A stretch of 64,000 nt of DNA, from the NCBI RefSeq assembly GCF_029783845.1, contig NZ_LWID01000001.1:1550001-1614000 (forward strand), written 5' to 3'. A program made the position numbers and the translations under genes. Source of the DNA: Volucribacter amazonae. GTDB taxonomy: Bacteria > Pseudomonadota > Gammaproteobacteria > Enterobacterales > Pasteurellaceae. This document shows positions 9,045-17,121 of the stretch, in pieces; the first letter of the stretch is position 1, and every line of letters starts with the position of its first letter. The notes below the pieces were generated by a model. It did no database searches. It worked only from the letters and a program-made list of their open reading frames with translations, and was not told where the DNA came from.

Positions 9045-9479
9045 ATGCTGACAGAAAACGCTGTTGTATTAAGTTATTGTAATGGCATTGCGAAAGTGCA
9101 ATGTGAAAGCCAATCTGCTTGTGGCAGTTGTGCAGCGAAACAGGGGTGTGGAACTTCAGTGCTTTCTGAATTAGCAGGAGAAAAGGGAAAACATATATTG
9201 ACGGTGGAAAGCCTAATTCCCCTCAAGGCAGGGCAAATTGTGCAAATTGGCTTAGCAGAAAAATCGCTGATTTTCACCGCACTTTTAATGTATATGGTGC
9301 CATTAATCAGTATCTTATTGACGACTTTTATTACAGAAAATCTTTTTGTCAATGAATTAACAAGGGCGACGCTTATTTTTCTGACTACCGCACTGAGTTT
9401 TTTATTGGTACGCCGATACAGCAAACAGCTTAATCAACAACGGGCTTATCAACCTGTTTTGTTGAGGGTTATTGGCTAA
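9045..9479 (+). CDS. rseC: SoxR-reducing system / sigma-E regulon membrane protein RseC
   Basis: RseC is a small inner-membrane protein of the rpoE operon. In E. coli it was linked to SoxR reduction and to positive modulation of sigma-E. The 144-residue protein has an N-terminal Cys cluster (CESQSACGSC and KQGCG, about residues 23-42) and two hydrophobic segments near residues 80-100 and 105-123. This combination is the family signature. Its stop is only four bases from the convergent greB stop, with no obvious terminator between them. Confidence 0.88.
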   Translation: MLTENAVVLSYCNGIAKVQCESQSACGSCAAKQGCGTSVLSELAGEKGKHILTVESLIPLKAGQIVQIGLAEKSLIFTALLMYMVPLISILLTTFITENLFVNELTRATLIFLTTALSFLLVRRYSKQLNQQRAYQPVLLRVIG

Positions 9480-9483
9480 GTGT

Positions 9484-9960
9484 TTATTCCTGATACCAAA
9501 TCCGATTAATATATAAGGTATTTAAGCCTGACGGTGTTTGCACCTTAATTTCATCGTCAATTTGTTTACCAATCAATGCTCTAGCCACAGGCGAATCAAT
9601 GGAGATCCAATTTTTAGCAGGATCAAATTCATCACAACCAACTATACGATATTGTTTTATTTCCCCTTGTTGATTTTCTACTTCTACCCAAGCACCAAAA
9701 AAGACCTTGCCTTCCTGACGAGGGTGGTAATCCACAATTTGTAATACTTCCAAGCGTTTCATTAAAAAACGGACACGCCGATCAATTTCGCGTAAACGCC
9801 GTTTTCCATAAATATATTCGGCATTTTCACTGCGATCGCCTAATGCTGCTGCATCGGAAACCGCTTGGGTTACTTTAGGGCGTTCTTCTTTCCATAGGTA
9901 TTTTAATTCCTGATCTAAGGCATTCCAGCCCGAGCGAGTAATATAGTTTGATTTTGCCAT
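9484..9960 (-). CDS. greB: Transcript cleavage factor GreB
   Basis: GreB binds the secondary channel of RNA polymerase and stimulates cleavage of backtracked transcripts. The 158-residue protein has the N-terminal coiled coil with the acidic tip (ALGDRSENAEYIYGKRRLRE, about residues 39-58). The GDRSENA plus KRRLREIDRRVRFL pattern marks GreB rather than GreA. The C-terminal globular domain starts near VFFGAWVEVEN. It is convergent with rseC and lies 14 bases downstream of yibQ on the same strand. Confidence 0.95.
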   Translation of the reverse strand: MAKSNYITRSGWNALDQELKYLWKEERPKVTQAVSDAAALGDRSENAEYIYGKRRLREIDRRVRFLMKRLEVLQIVDYHPRQEGKVFFGAWVEVENQQGEIKQYRIVGCDEFDPAKNWISIDSPVARALIGKQIDDEIKVQTPSGLNTLYINRIWYQE

Positions 9961-9974
9961 AGTGATATTGTTCT

Positions 9975-10811
9975 TTATTGTGGCATACCCCGTAAGCCTA
10001 CTACGGGAGCAAAAGGGGCAGTAGATGTAGGGGCTGCTTGATCGCTAAATAATAAAATAAAAGGTTTGGCTGGCGTGACTTTTTCATTATGCCATAAACT
10101 GCCAATGCTAACTAATTGAATATCTGGCGGTAATTGGCGTAGCCCTGCTTGTAATACCTTGATTGTATTTGGACGAGGGTGTCCGATAACAATGGCTTTA
10201 CCTTGTTTGCGTGCATATTGGATCGCACGTTGAAATTGGCGTTCTACATCGGCAAGTTGGTCGCTATCATCTAAAAAAATATCTCGATCTAGGGCGTTGA
10301 TACCCCGTTGGCGAGCGATTTTACTGGCAACACTACTGCCAATGGTACGGCTATCAAGGAAAAATAAATGGTGTTGTTGTAACGCTTGCATTAAATAGTC
10401 CATTAAAGGGGCATTAGAGGTTGCCGCACTGCCTGTATGGTTATTTAAGCCTATGGCATAGGATACAATCTCTTTCGCTTTAGCGACTCGTTGTTCCACT
10501 TCGCTTTGGTTCATACCAAGATAAAGCCCACCCGGCTCTAATTTCATATTGTTTTTTGCTTGCATAGGCAGATGAATAAGAATATCTCGCCCTTGTTGGT
10601 AGGCAAGTTGATTGCGTTGTTTGGCGTAAGGAGCAGAGGGGATAATCGCCACTGAAATTTGTGGAGGTAAGGCGTAAATGGCACTGTCTTCACGTTGACG
10701 ATAACCAATATCATCGATCACAATGGCTAATTTTCCTGCATAAAGTTGAGGAATAAACGTTAAGAAAAAAAAGCCAAAAGCCACCGCACTTTGTATTATT
10801 TTTTTACTCAT
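9975..10811 (-). CDS. Divergent polysaccharide deacetylase family protein (YibQ-like)
   Basis: A periplasmic protein of the divergent polysaccharide deacetylase family (YibQ), commonly encoded next to envC; its substrate is not established. A signal peptide covers about the first 28 residues. The domain opens with KLAIVIDDIGYRQRE, and the motifs ILIHLPMQA, NNHTGSAAT and IVIGHPRPNTI follow. The ATG at 10811 is chosen over an upstream TTG because it overlaps the envC stop as ATGA, which suggests coupling. Length is 278 residues. A low-complexity Ala/Pro tail ends the protein. Confidence 0.88.
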   Translation of the reverse strand: MSKKIIQSAVAFGFFFLTFIPQLYAGKLAIVIDDIGYRQREDSAIYALPPQISVAIIPSAPYAKQRNQLAYQQGRDILIHLPMQAKNNMKLEPGGLYLGMNQSEVEQRVAKAKEIVSYAIGLNNHTGSAATSNAPLMDYLMQALQQHHLFFLDSRTIGSSVASKIARQRGINALDRDIFLDDSDQLADVERQFQRAIQYARKQGKAIVIGHPRPNTIKVLQAGLRQLPPDIQLVSIGSLWHNEKVTPAKPFILLFSDQAAPTSTAPFAPVVGLRGMPQ

Positions 10812-12034
10812 TTTAACCAACCTATTGGATTAACAGCGTTGCCTTGACGGCGGATTTCAAAATACAAGGAGGATCGTCCTTGCCCGCCGGAACTACCTAC
10901 TTCGGCAATTTTTTGCCCTGCACGAACTAGACTGCCTTCTTTGACGCTAATAGCTTGGTTATAACCATATAAGCTCATATCGCCTTTGCCATGCTCAATC
11001 ACCACCACTAAACCATAGCCTTGTAACCAATTTGCCAAAATCACACGTCCATCAGCAATGGCTTTGACCGCTGTTCCTGCTTTAGCGGTAATAACAATAC
11101 CTTTCCATTTTAGTTCGCCTACTTGGCTTGTGCCGTAACGATGCAAAATATTTCCAGCCACAGGAAAAGCAAATTGTTTGCGTGGCTGCCCCAGCCCACC
11201 TGCTTGACGTAATAGCTGTTGTTCTTGTGCAGTTGGTTGATAAGGACGGTTATTTTTACGCTCTTCTTCCGCCTTTTTCTTTGCATAAGCCTCACGCTCT
11301 TGCTGTTCTTGCTGGCGAGCAGCTTTTTCAGCCCGTTGAATTTGTTGTTTTAACGCATTTTCATTTGCTCTTAATTGTGCCAAGCGATTTTCATCTTGTT
11401 GCAAGGTTTTATTAAGCTGATCAAGGGTTTGTTGTCGCTCGTTTTGTGTGCGCTGTAAGGTTTGCTGTTGCTGTTTTTGCGTTGTGATTTTCTGTTGTTG
11501 TTGCTGTTTTTGTTGCTCAATAAAGGCTTTATTTTCTGATAATTGTTGTTGGGTTTGTTTTAAATCCTCAATTAAATTTATGCGAGCTTGATTAATATGC
11601 TCATAATACATTTTCATTCGATCGGCATTTTGTGCTTTTTCCGATAATAATTTTTCCAATAAAGCCGGGTTAGTGCCTGTACGGTAAGCAGAATCTAATT
11701 GTTTGGCTAATTTTTCTTTCTGTTGTTGCTGTTGCTTTTCAAGTTGTTGAATTTGTTGTTCTGTTTCTTGAATAAGTTTATTGCTTTCCCGTAATTCATT
11801 TTCTACTTGGCGTAGTTGATTAACCACTTGATTAATATGGGTTTCTTGATGTTTTAATTGTGTTTGTAATTGCTGTTGTTGTCGCTTTTGTTGAGCAATT
11901 TGTTGTTCAGTTTGTTTAATTTGCTGTTGAATTTGTGATAAATCATTGGCAAGCGAATAAGGAAAATAACCACAAGTAAATAGAAGTGCGGTGCAAATTT
12001 GTCGTGTTTTTTGTTTTGCCCAAAACCAGCTCAT
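10808..12034 (-). CDS. envC: Murein hydrolase activator EnvC
   Basis: EnvC is a periplasmic septal factor recruited by FtsEX that activates the amidases AmiA and AmiB. A signal sequence is followed by a long Gln-rich coiled coil (about residues 30-270) and a C-terminal LytM domain (about 290-408). Its zinc ligands look lost (KWKGIVITAKAGT; SSLYFEIRRQG), as in non-enzymatic activators. I place the start at 12034, where AGGA lies six bases upstream, rather than at 12070. Its partners FtsE and FtsX are encoded at 49.2-50.8 kb. The stop overlaps yibQ by four bases. Confidence 0.93.
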   Translation of the reverse strand: MSWFWAKQKTRQICTALLFTCGYFPYSLANDLSQIQQQIKQTEQQIAQQKRQQQQLQTQLKHQETHINQVVNQLRQVENELRESNKLIQETEQQIQQLEKQQQQQKEKLAKQLDSAYRTGTNPALLEKLLSEKAQNADRMKMYYEHINQARINLIEDLKQTQQQLSENKAFIEQQKQQQQQKITTQKQQQQTLQRTQNERQQTLDQLNKTLQQDENRLAQLRANENALKQQIQRAEKAARQQEQQEREAYAKKKAEEERKNNRPYQPTAQEQQLLRQAGGLGQPRKQFAFPVAGNILHRYGTSQVGELKWKGIVITAKAGTAVKAIADGRVILANWLQGYGLVVVIEHGKGDMSLYGYNQAISVKEGSLVRAGQKIAEVGSSGGQGRSSLYFEIRRQGNAVNPIGWLK

Positions 12035-12220
12035 TGTTTTTCCTAATTTGTTGACCATTAAGTGCAACATTTCCTATCACATATCAAAAGGCTAAATATA
12101 GCATTTTTTCGTTTGATGCGAAATATTGGCGTTGGGCTAGGGTTCATAATGGGATTGTTTTATAATGTCGCCTTGTCTTATTTCAAATTAAAACAGACCA
12201 TAATAAACAGGAGAGAGGAT

Positions 12221-12697
12221 ATGCAACAGATTGGGGTGTTATTTGTTTGCCTTGGGAATATTTGTCGCTCGCCAATGGCAGAATATGTTATGCGTGATAA
12301 GTTGAAAAAAGCCAAATTAGATAAATGGGTTGTGGTTGATAGTGCAGGGACTGCGGGTTATCACGATGGTGAGGATATGCACCGAGGGACAGCTAAAATA
12401 TTGCGTCAATATCATATTGATAAACAGGGTTTTGTTAGCCGTAAAATTCGTTCGCAGGATTGGCAACAATTTGATTATATTATTGCTATGGACAACAGTA
12501 ATTTAAGCGATTTACAACGTTTTTTCCAACCTGATAAACAAAGATTGTTTAAAATTACCGATCTTTGCCCTACTTTAGGCTATGACCATATCCCTGATCC
12601 TTGGTACACAGGGGATTTTCAGCAAACCTATGATTTGCTTAATCAATGTTGTGATGCCTTGTTAGTGAAACTGCAACAACAGTTAGGCAAAAAATGA
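12221..12697 (+). CDS. Low-molecular-weight protein-tyrosine phosphatase
   Basis: A cytosolic low-molecular-weight tyrosine phosphatase, probably acting on phosphotyrosine of a partner kinase or on other cell proteins. The signature C-x5-R loop is CLGNICRS, with nucleophile Cys10 and Arg16, and the general-acid loop reads IPDPWYTGDF. At 158 residues it has the family length. I use the ATG at 12221, after GAGAGAGG, rather than the in-frame start at 12062, because the extra N-terminus would be hydrophobic, unlike the family, and would overlap the envC start region. No tyrosine kinase or capsule gene is adjacent. Confidence 0.88.
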   Translation: MQQIGVLFVCLGNICRSPMAEYVMRDKLKKAKLDKWVVVDSAGTAGYHDGEDMHRGTAKILRQYHIDKQGFVSRKIRSQDWQQFDYIIAMDNSNLSDLQRFFQPDKQRLFKITDLCPTLGYDHIPDPWYTGDFQQTYDLLNQCCDALLVKLQQQLGKK

Positions 12698-12720
12698 TAG
12701 AGGGCAGATAGCCCTCAATA
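12695..12720 (-). terminator. Hairpin terminator downstream of udp
   Basis: GAGGGC (12700-12705) pairs with GCCCTC (12711-12716) around a five-base loop. On the minus strand it is followed by a run of T (from AAAAAAT at 12689-12695), so it fits termination of udp. It lies between the convergent phosphatase and udp genes. Confidence 0.6.
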
Positions 12721-12727
12721 ACGATAA

Positions 12728-13486
12728 TTAAATTAATTTTTCAGCGGCTTTGATGACAATATCAATTGCGTTTTGCTCGGTACTATGGATAAGTTGCTCA
12801 TCAGGAATTTCTTGCTGGCTACGATTGACGATTACTCCCGCTATCATACCTGCTTTTAATCCAAGTGCTGAGCACATAGTAAATAAAGTAGCAGATTCCA
12901 TTTCAAAATTCAGCACATTCAATTCTTGCCATTGTTTTAAGCTACCTTGATAATCTCGCCAAATTTTACCGCTATAAGTATCATAACGCTCTTGCCCTGG
13001 GTAAAAAGTATCGGAAGAAGCGGTAATTCCAACATAAGTGGCTTGTTTGGCATATTTTTGTGAAACATTATACAAAGCGGAAGTGCAGCTAAAATCCGCT
13101 ACGGCAGGGTAAGCTAATGGGGCAAAATGTAAACTTGCGCCATCAAGGCGAACAGCACCAGTGGTAATAATGGTATCACCGACATTAATATGTGGTTGGA
13201 TTGCACCTGTTGTACCAATTCGTAAAAAGGTGCGAATTCCTAATTGGGCAAGTTCTTCTACAGCAATGGAAACGGACGGTCCTCCGATCCCCGTAGAACA
13301 AACAATAACCGCTTTACCATTAAGGTAGCCTAACCAAGAAGTAAATTCTCTGGTTGCCGCAAGAAATCTAGGTTGATCGAGTTGTTTAGCAATACGTTCA
13401 ACACGTTCAGGGGCACCGGGTACAATGGCTAATTTTGCATTATCTAGCATTGCCTTCGTTAAGCCTAGATGAAATACCTCAGACAT
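12728..13486 (-). CDS. udp: Uridine phosphorylase
   Basis: Udp cleaves uridine reversibly to uracil and ribose-1-phosphate in pyrimidine salvage. The 252-residue protein opens MSEVFHLGLTKAML and carries the family phosphate/ribose motifs: VPGAPERVERIA, STGIGGPSVSIAVEEL, RIGTTGAIQ and, near residue 196, NFEMESATLF. A clear AAGGAGGC Shine-Dalgarno sequence lies just upstream of the ATG. It follows asnC on the same strand after 35 bases, but functional linkage to asnC is not evident. Confidence 0.95.
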   Translation of the reverse strand: MSEVFHLGLTKAMLDNAKLAIVPGAPERVERIAKQLDQPRFLAATREFTSWLGYLNGKAVIVCSTGIGGPSVSIAVEELAQLGIRTFLRIGTTGAIQPHINVGDTIITTGAVRLDGASLHFAPLAYPAVADFSCTSALYNVSQKYAKQATYVGITASSDTFYPGQERYDTYSGKIWRDYQGSLKQWQELNVLNFEMESATLFTMCSALGLKAGMIAGVIVNRSQQEIPDEQLIHSTEQNAIDIVIKAAEKLI

Positions 13487-13521
13487 ATTGCCTCCTTAAA
13501 TATATGTTAATTAAATTGGCA

Positions 13522-13974
13522 TTACGGTTTAATATCCCGCTTAATCGGATTTTGCATAGAAATTAAGGTTTCGGTAGATTGAATTTCATCAATCAACTGA
13601 ATTTTCGTTACCAGTACGTTATGCAATTCTTCAATAGTATGAGTCATTACCTTAATGAAAATGGAATAATTCCCTGTGGTATAATAAGCCTCCACCACTT
13701 CATCAAAGGTTTCTAACTGTCTAATCACTTTTTCGTAGTCTTTAGCACTTTTTAGGATAATGCCGATAAAACAGCACACGTCATAGCCGAGTTTACGCTC
13801 ATTAATGCGGATTTTTGTGCCTTCAATGATATTGGCTTGACGCATTTTCTCTACTCGTACATGGATTGTTCCGGGGCTAACGCCAAAATTTTTCGCCATT
13901 TCGGCATAAGGGGTACGAGCATCTTTGGTTAATACGCGTAGTATATTCTGATCTAAATTATCAATTTGGTGCAT
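13522..13974 (-). CDS. asnC: Lrp/AsnC-family transcriptional regulator AsnC
   Basis: AsnC activates asnA and senses asparagine. The 150-residue protein has an N-terminal helix-turn-helix (NILRVLTKDARTPYAEMAKN followed by FGVSPGTIHVRVEKM, about residues 9-43) and a C-terminal RAM/AsnC effector-binding domain (VCCFIGIILKS; VVEAYYTTGNYSIFIKV). It is divergent from asnA across a 171-base intergenic region, the standard arrangement for control of asnA and autoregulation. Confidence 0.94.
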   Translation of the reverse strand: MHQIDNLDQNILRVLTKDARTPYAEMAKNFGVSPGTIHVRVEKMRQANIIEGTKIRINERKLGYDVCCFIGIILKSAKDYEKVIRQLETFDEVVEAYYTTGNYSIFIKVMTHTIEELHNVLVTKIQLIDEIQSTETLISMQNPIKRDIKP

Positions 13975-14145
13975 AGTTTTGCTCCGTTTTTATATTTTTT
14001 ATGAAATAAGCCTGTCTTTATTATATATTATCTATATCGTTTGCAAATTATTCTTAAATATATTGAATTAGATGAATATATTATTGAATAATGCACACAA
14101 TATACATAAAAATTATAAAAATGTATTCTATAAAGGCAATATAAG
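13975..14145. promoter_or_regulatory. asnC/asnA divergent control region
   Basis: A 171-base, strongly AT-rich gap between the divergent asnC and asnA genes. It should hold both promoters and the AsnC binding sites. I see no unambiguous operator or perfect sigma-70 promoter in it. Confidence 0.5.
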
Positions 14146-15138
14146 ATGAAAAAATCATTTATTTTACAACAACAAGAAATTAGTTTTGCCAAAAATACCT
14201 TTACTGAAAAATTAATTGAACATTTAGGTATTGTTGAAGTTCAAGGTCCAATCTTAAGCCAAGTGGGCAATGGTATTCAAGATAATCTTTCAGGTACAGA
14301 GAAAGCAGTGCAAGTAAATGTGAAACAGATCACAGATGCGACCTTTGAGGTTGTACATTCTTTAGCCAAATGGAAGCGTCATACTCTTGCCCGTTTTGGT
14401 TTTAAACCAAATGAAGGATTATTTGTACACATGAAGGCATTGCGTCCTGATGAAGATTCGTTAGATCGTACCCATTCGGTTTATGTGGATCAATGGGATT
14501 GGGAAAAAGTGATGCCGGAAGGATCCCGTAATTTAGATTATTTAAAACAAACCGTACGTTCCATTTATGCCGCTATTCGTGAAACAGAGGCTTTGGTTGA
14601 TAAAAAATTTGGCTTAAAATCTTTCTTACCTGAGCAAATTACCTTTGTACATACTGAAGATTTGGTTAAACGTTTTCCTGATATGAATGACAAACAGCGT
14701 GAAAATGCGATTTGTAAAGAGTATGGAGCGGTCTTTTTAATTGGCATTGGTGGCGAGTTATCCAATGGTAAGCCACATGATGTGCGAGCCCCAGATTATG
14801 ATGACTGGACAACGCCGTCAGAGGGTGAGTACAAAGGCTTAAATGGGGATATTTTAGTTTGGAATCCTGTGTTGGAAAGTGCTTTTGAGTTATCTTCAAT
14901 GGGGATTCGTGTTGATGAGGCAGCATTACGCCGTCAGCTTGCTATCAAAGGCGATGAAGATCGTTTACAATTTGACTGGCACCAAGATCTTATCAATGGG
15001 CGTTTACCACAAACTATTGGTGGAGGTATTGGACAATCTCGTCTAGTCATGTTATTGTTACAGAAAAAACATATTGGCGAGGTACAATGTAGTGTATGGC
15101 CGAAATCGGTTATGCAAGAATTTGATAACATTTTATAG
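14146..15138 (+). CDS. asnA: Aspartate-ammonia ligase (asparagine synthetase A)
   Basis: AsnA makes asparagine from aspartate, ammonia and ATP in the cytoplasm. It is a class II aminoacyl-tRNA synthetase-like enzyme. The 330-residue length equals E. coli AsnA. Recognisable segments are VEVQGPILSQVGNGIQDNLS near residues 30-49, HSVYVDQWDWEKV near 109-121, and the motif-3 region GGGIGQSRLVMLLLQK near 292-307. It is divergent from its regulator asnC and ends at an inverted pair of uptake sequences forming a terminator. Confidence 0.97.
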   Translation: MKKSFILQQQEISFAKNTFTEKLIEHLGIVEVQGPILSQVGNGIQDNLSGTEKAVQVNVKQITDATFEVVHSLAKWKRHTLARFGFKPNEGLFVHMKALRPDEDSLDRTHSVYVDQWDWEKVMPEGSRNLDYLKQTVRSIYAAIRETEALVDKKFGLKSFLPEQITFVHTEDLVKRFPDMNDKQRENAICKEYGAVFLIGIGGELSNGKPHDVRAPDYDDWTTPSEGEYKGLNGDILVWNPVLESAFELSSMGIRVDEAALRRQLAIKGDEDRLQFDWHQDLINGRLPQTIGGGIGQSRLVMLLLQKKHIGEVQCSVWPKSVMQEFDNIL

Positions 15139-15158
15139 TTTATCCTTGGTTATTTAAT

Positions 15159-15204
15159 GCAAGTGCGGTCAGAAATATTTTTATTTTTGACCGCACTTTT
15201 TTTC
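15159..15204 (+). terminator. asnA terminator formed by an inverted pair of uptake signal sequences
   Basis: AAGTGCGGTCA (15161-15171) pairs over 11 bases with TGACCGCACTT (15188-15198), followed by a run of T to 15204. Both arms are the Haemophilus-type DNA uptake sequence. Confidence 0.85.
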
Positions 15205-15212
15205 TATTCTTA

Positions 15213-15287
15213 AATATCATTTCAATTTAAAATAAGGCAAGGCGGTACGGCGAGACGTACCAACGCTGTATTATTTTAACAACTATA
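15213..15287 (-). mobile_element. Correia-like palindromic element, copy A (internally deleted, degenerate)
   Basis: The sequence from TTTCAATTTAAAATAAGGC to ACTATA follows the reverse orientation of the element family. It lacks the 23-base central segment found between the two CGTAC direct repeats of full copies, and has lost a few bases at each end. It lies between the asnA terminator and the transglutaminase-like gene and may affect the promoter region of the latter. Confidence 0.7.
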
Positions 15288-15388
15288 ACGTTGCCTTTCT
15301 TTCACTTCTTAGGTAGTATGATCCAGTTAATACGCATCAGTATTAATACTGAAATAGATTAAGTTTAATTATTTTAGGATTTATCAAT

Positions 15389-16504
15389 ATGAAAAAAATG
15401 CTTTTCGCCCTAAGTTTAGGGGCTTATTCTACCGCTTTTGCCAATCCCGTTGAGCTTTCTTCTCCTTATACCGATGTTCATACTTATGAACTCAATCAGC
15501 ATTATCATTTAGAAGCCCCAAAAGGTTCGCAAGGGCAAATGTACTTATGGGTGCCTGTGCCTTTTGATAGTGCTTACCAGCAAGTGAAATCCATTCAATT
15601 TGAAGGGAATTATCAGCAGGCTTATATTACGGATAATAACAGCTATGGTGCAAAAACCTTATTTGTAAGCTGGGATAGTCAAGTTTCACAACCTGATTTA
15701 ACTTTGACCTTTGTTATTCAAACTCAAGATCGTGAACCCGCTAAACAGCAATTATTACAAGCCTACCAAGTGCCAGAGAAAATTATTTATCCTGTTGATG
15801 TTGTTGAGTTTTTAAAGCCTACTCAACATATCAAAACCGATGGGATTGTTAAACAATTTGCGGATAAGATTGTGGGCGATGAAAAGAACCCATTGCAACA
15901 GGCGAAACTTATTCATCAATGGATTGTGGATAATATGGAGCGTGATAATGATGTGATTGGTTGTGGTGAGGGCGATGTGGCGAAAATCTTAACCACAGGC
16001 GTATTAAAAGGAAAATGTACTGATATTAATTCGGTTTTTGTTGCTTTAGCCCGAGCGGTGGGTATTCCAGCTCGAGAGGTTTTTGGGCTTCGTTTGGGGG
16101 CTTCCGAGAAATTGGCACAATATTCTGCAACCGCCTTTGGTAGTGCTGATGCGAACGGTGTGGCACAAGTGAGTGGAGGGCAACATTGTCGTGCTGAATT
16201 TTATTTAGCGGGGTTTGGTTGGGTGCCAGTGGATTCTGCTGATGTAACGAAAATGCGATTGGCTGAACACAAATCCGTTGATGATCCTGCAACGCAAGCG
16301 GTAGCTGATTATTTGTTTGGTAATTGGGAGATGAATTGGGTTGGTTTTAATTATGGGCGTGATTTTGATCTTTATCCGACACCAGAATTAGCCCCACTCA
16401 ATAATTTTGGTTACCCTTATGCGGAAATGGGTGGCGACCCTTTAAATTTCTTTGACCCAGCAAGTTTTAAATATGAATTTACAGCCAAAAAGCTCAATAA
16501 ATAA
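15389..16504 (+). CDS. Exported transglutaminase-like cysteine protease-fold protein
   Basis: A 371-residue protein with a Sec signal peptide (cleavage likely after AFA, residue 18) and a central transglutaminase-like domain. The papain-like triad is visible: Cys210 in VLKGKCTDINS, His266 in GGQHCRAEF and Asp282 in WVPVDSADV. The N-terminal half (about 20-140) looks beta-rich and carries no motif I recognise. The role could be periplasmic peptide cleavage or cross-linking; the substrate is unknown. Its last 32 bases overlap the next gene, suggesting co-expression with the MerT-like and MerP-like genes. Confidence 0.75.
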   Translation: MKKMLFALSLGAYSTAFANPVELSSPYTDVHTYELNQHYHLEAPKGSQGQMYLWVPVPFDSAYQQVKSIQFEGNYQQAYITDNNSYGAKTLFVSWDSQVSQPDLTLTFVIQTQDREPAKQQLLQAYQVPEKIIYPVDVVEFLKPTQHIKTDGIVKQFADKIVGDEKNPLQQAKLIHQWIVDNMERDNDVIGCGEGDVAKILTTGVLKGKCTDINSVFVALARAVGIPAREVFGLRLGASEKLAQYSATAFGSADANGVAQVSGGQHCRAEFYLAGFGWVPVDSADVTKMRLAEHKSVDDPATQAVADYLFGNWEMNWVGFNYGRDFDLYPTPELAPLNNFGYPYAEMGGDPLNFFDPASFKYEFTAKKLNK

Positions 16505-16835
16505 ATTATTTTTAGCCACATTTACCGCCTTAATGAGTGCAATAGGGGCGAGCCTATGTTGTATTGCACCATTAATTTATTTATTGTTTGGTGTGTCATC
16601 AGCTTGGTTAGTGAGTTTGCATCAACTGAGCTTTTTGCAATACCCATTATTGATCATCTTTTTATTGACCTTTGCCTATGGCGGTTGGCTACTGTTTTTT
16701 AGCCATAAAATCCTTTGTACAAAGTATATCTCTCGCATGGGATTGCGAATAGGCTATTTAGTGGTTTTTATTCTTTTATTATTTTTGCTTAGTTATCCTT
16801 ATATATTGCCTTGGTTATTAGAGGGAAGTGAATGA
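16473..16835 (+). CDS. MerT-like metal ion transport membrane protein
   Basis: A 120-residue protein with three predicted membrane segments (about 10-40, 50-72 and 85-112). The first segment has the vicinal Cys pair in GASLCCIAPLIYLLFGVSSAW, split here as GASLCCIAPL and LFGVSSAW, which resembles MerT mercuric ion transporters. Only one further Cys (KILCTKY) is present in the loop, so a classical second Cys pair is missing. The substrate is uncertain. The ATG at 16473 overlaps the upstream gene by 32 bases; the Shine-Dalgarno sequence is weak, and ATG 16534 is an alternative. It overlaps the next start by four bases (ATGA). Confidence 0.7.
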   Translation: MNLQPKSSINKLFLATFTALMSAIGASLCCIAPLIYLLFGVSSAWLVSLHQLSFLQYPLLIIFLLTFAYGGWLLFFSHKILCTKYISRMGLRIGYLVVFILLLFLLSYPYILPWLLEGSE

Positions 16836-17101
16836 AAAAATTAGCGATTGTTTTTTTAATTTTATATGCTCAAATGGCGGCTGCCACTGAAAAGCAGGTA
16901 GTTTTGCAAATTAAAGAAATGACCTGTCAGCTATGTGCTTATACGGTGAATAAAACCTTGCGTGATGTGCAGGGCGTAATCACCACAAAAGCCAATATTC
17001 AAAACCAAACTGTGCGAGTTACCGCACAGCAAGATCTTGATAACCAGCAACTGATTGAGGCGATTGAAAGCCTAAATTATTCAGCGGTGCTACAAAAATA
17101 A
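16832..17101 (+). CDS. MerP-like periplasmic heavy-metal-associated (HMA) domain protein
   Basis: An 89-residue protein with a signal peptide (MKKLAIVFLILYAQMAAA) followed by one HMA domain. The metal-binding motif is MTCQLCAYTVNKTL, matching the MTCxxC pattern of MerP and copper chaperones. Together with the overlapping MerT-like gene it resembles a metal-scavenging import pair. No merA reductase or merR regulator is nearby, so mercury detoxification cannot be inferred. A single uptake sequence follows its stop. Confidence 0.8.
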   Translation: MKKLAIVFLILYAQMAAATEKQVVLQIKEMTCQLCAYTVNKTLRDVQGVITTKANIQNQTVRVTAQQDLDNQQLIEAIESLNYSAVLQK

Positions 17102-17121
17102 TTTGAAATTTGACCGCACTT

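Noticed and set aside
11200..11990. CAA-rich tract in envC as a simple-sequence contingency locus
   Set aside because: It is an irregular Gln-rich coiled coil without perfect tandem units.
12062..12220. Longer N-terminus for the tyrosine phosphatase
   Set aside because: The family starts a few residues before the C-x5-R loop, and GAGAGAGG precedes the ATG at 12221.
16473..17101. A mercury-resistance (mer) operon
   Set aside because: Only MerT-like and MerP-like genes are present, without merA or merR, and the MerT-like protein lacks the second Cys pair.
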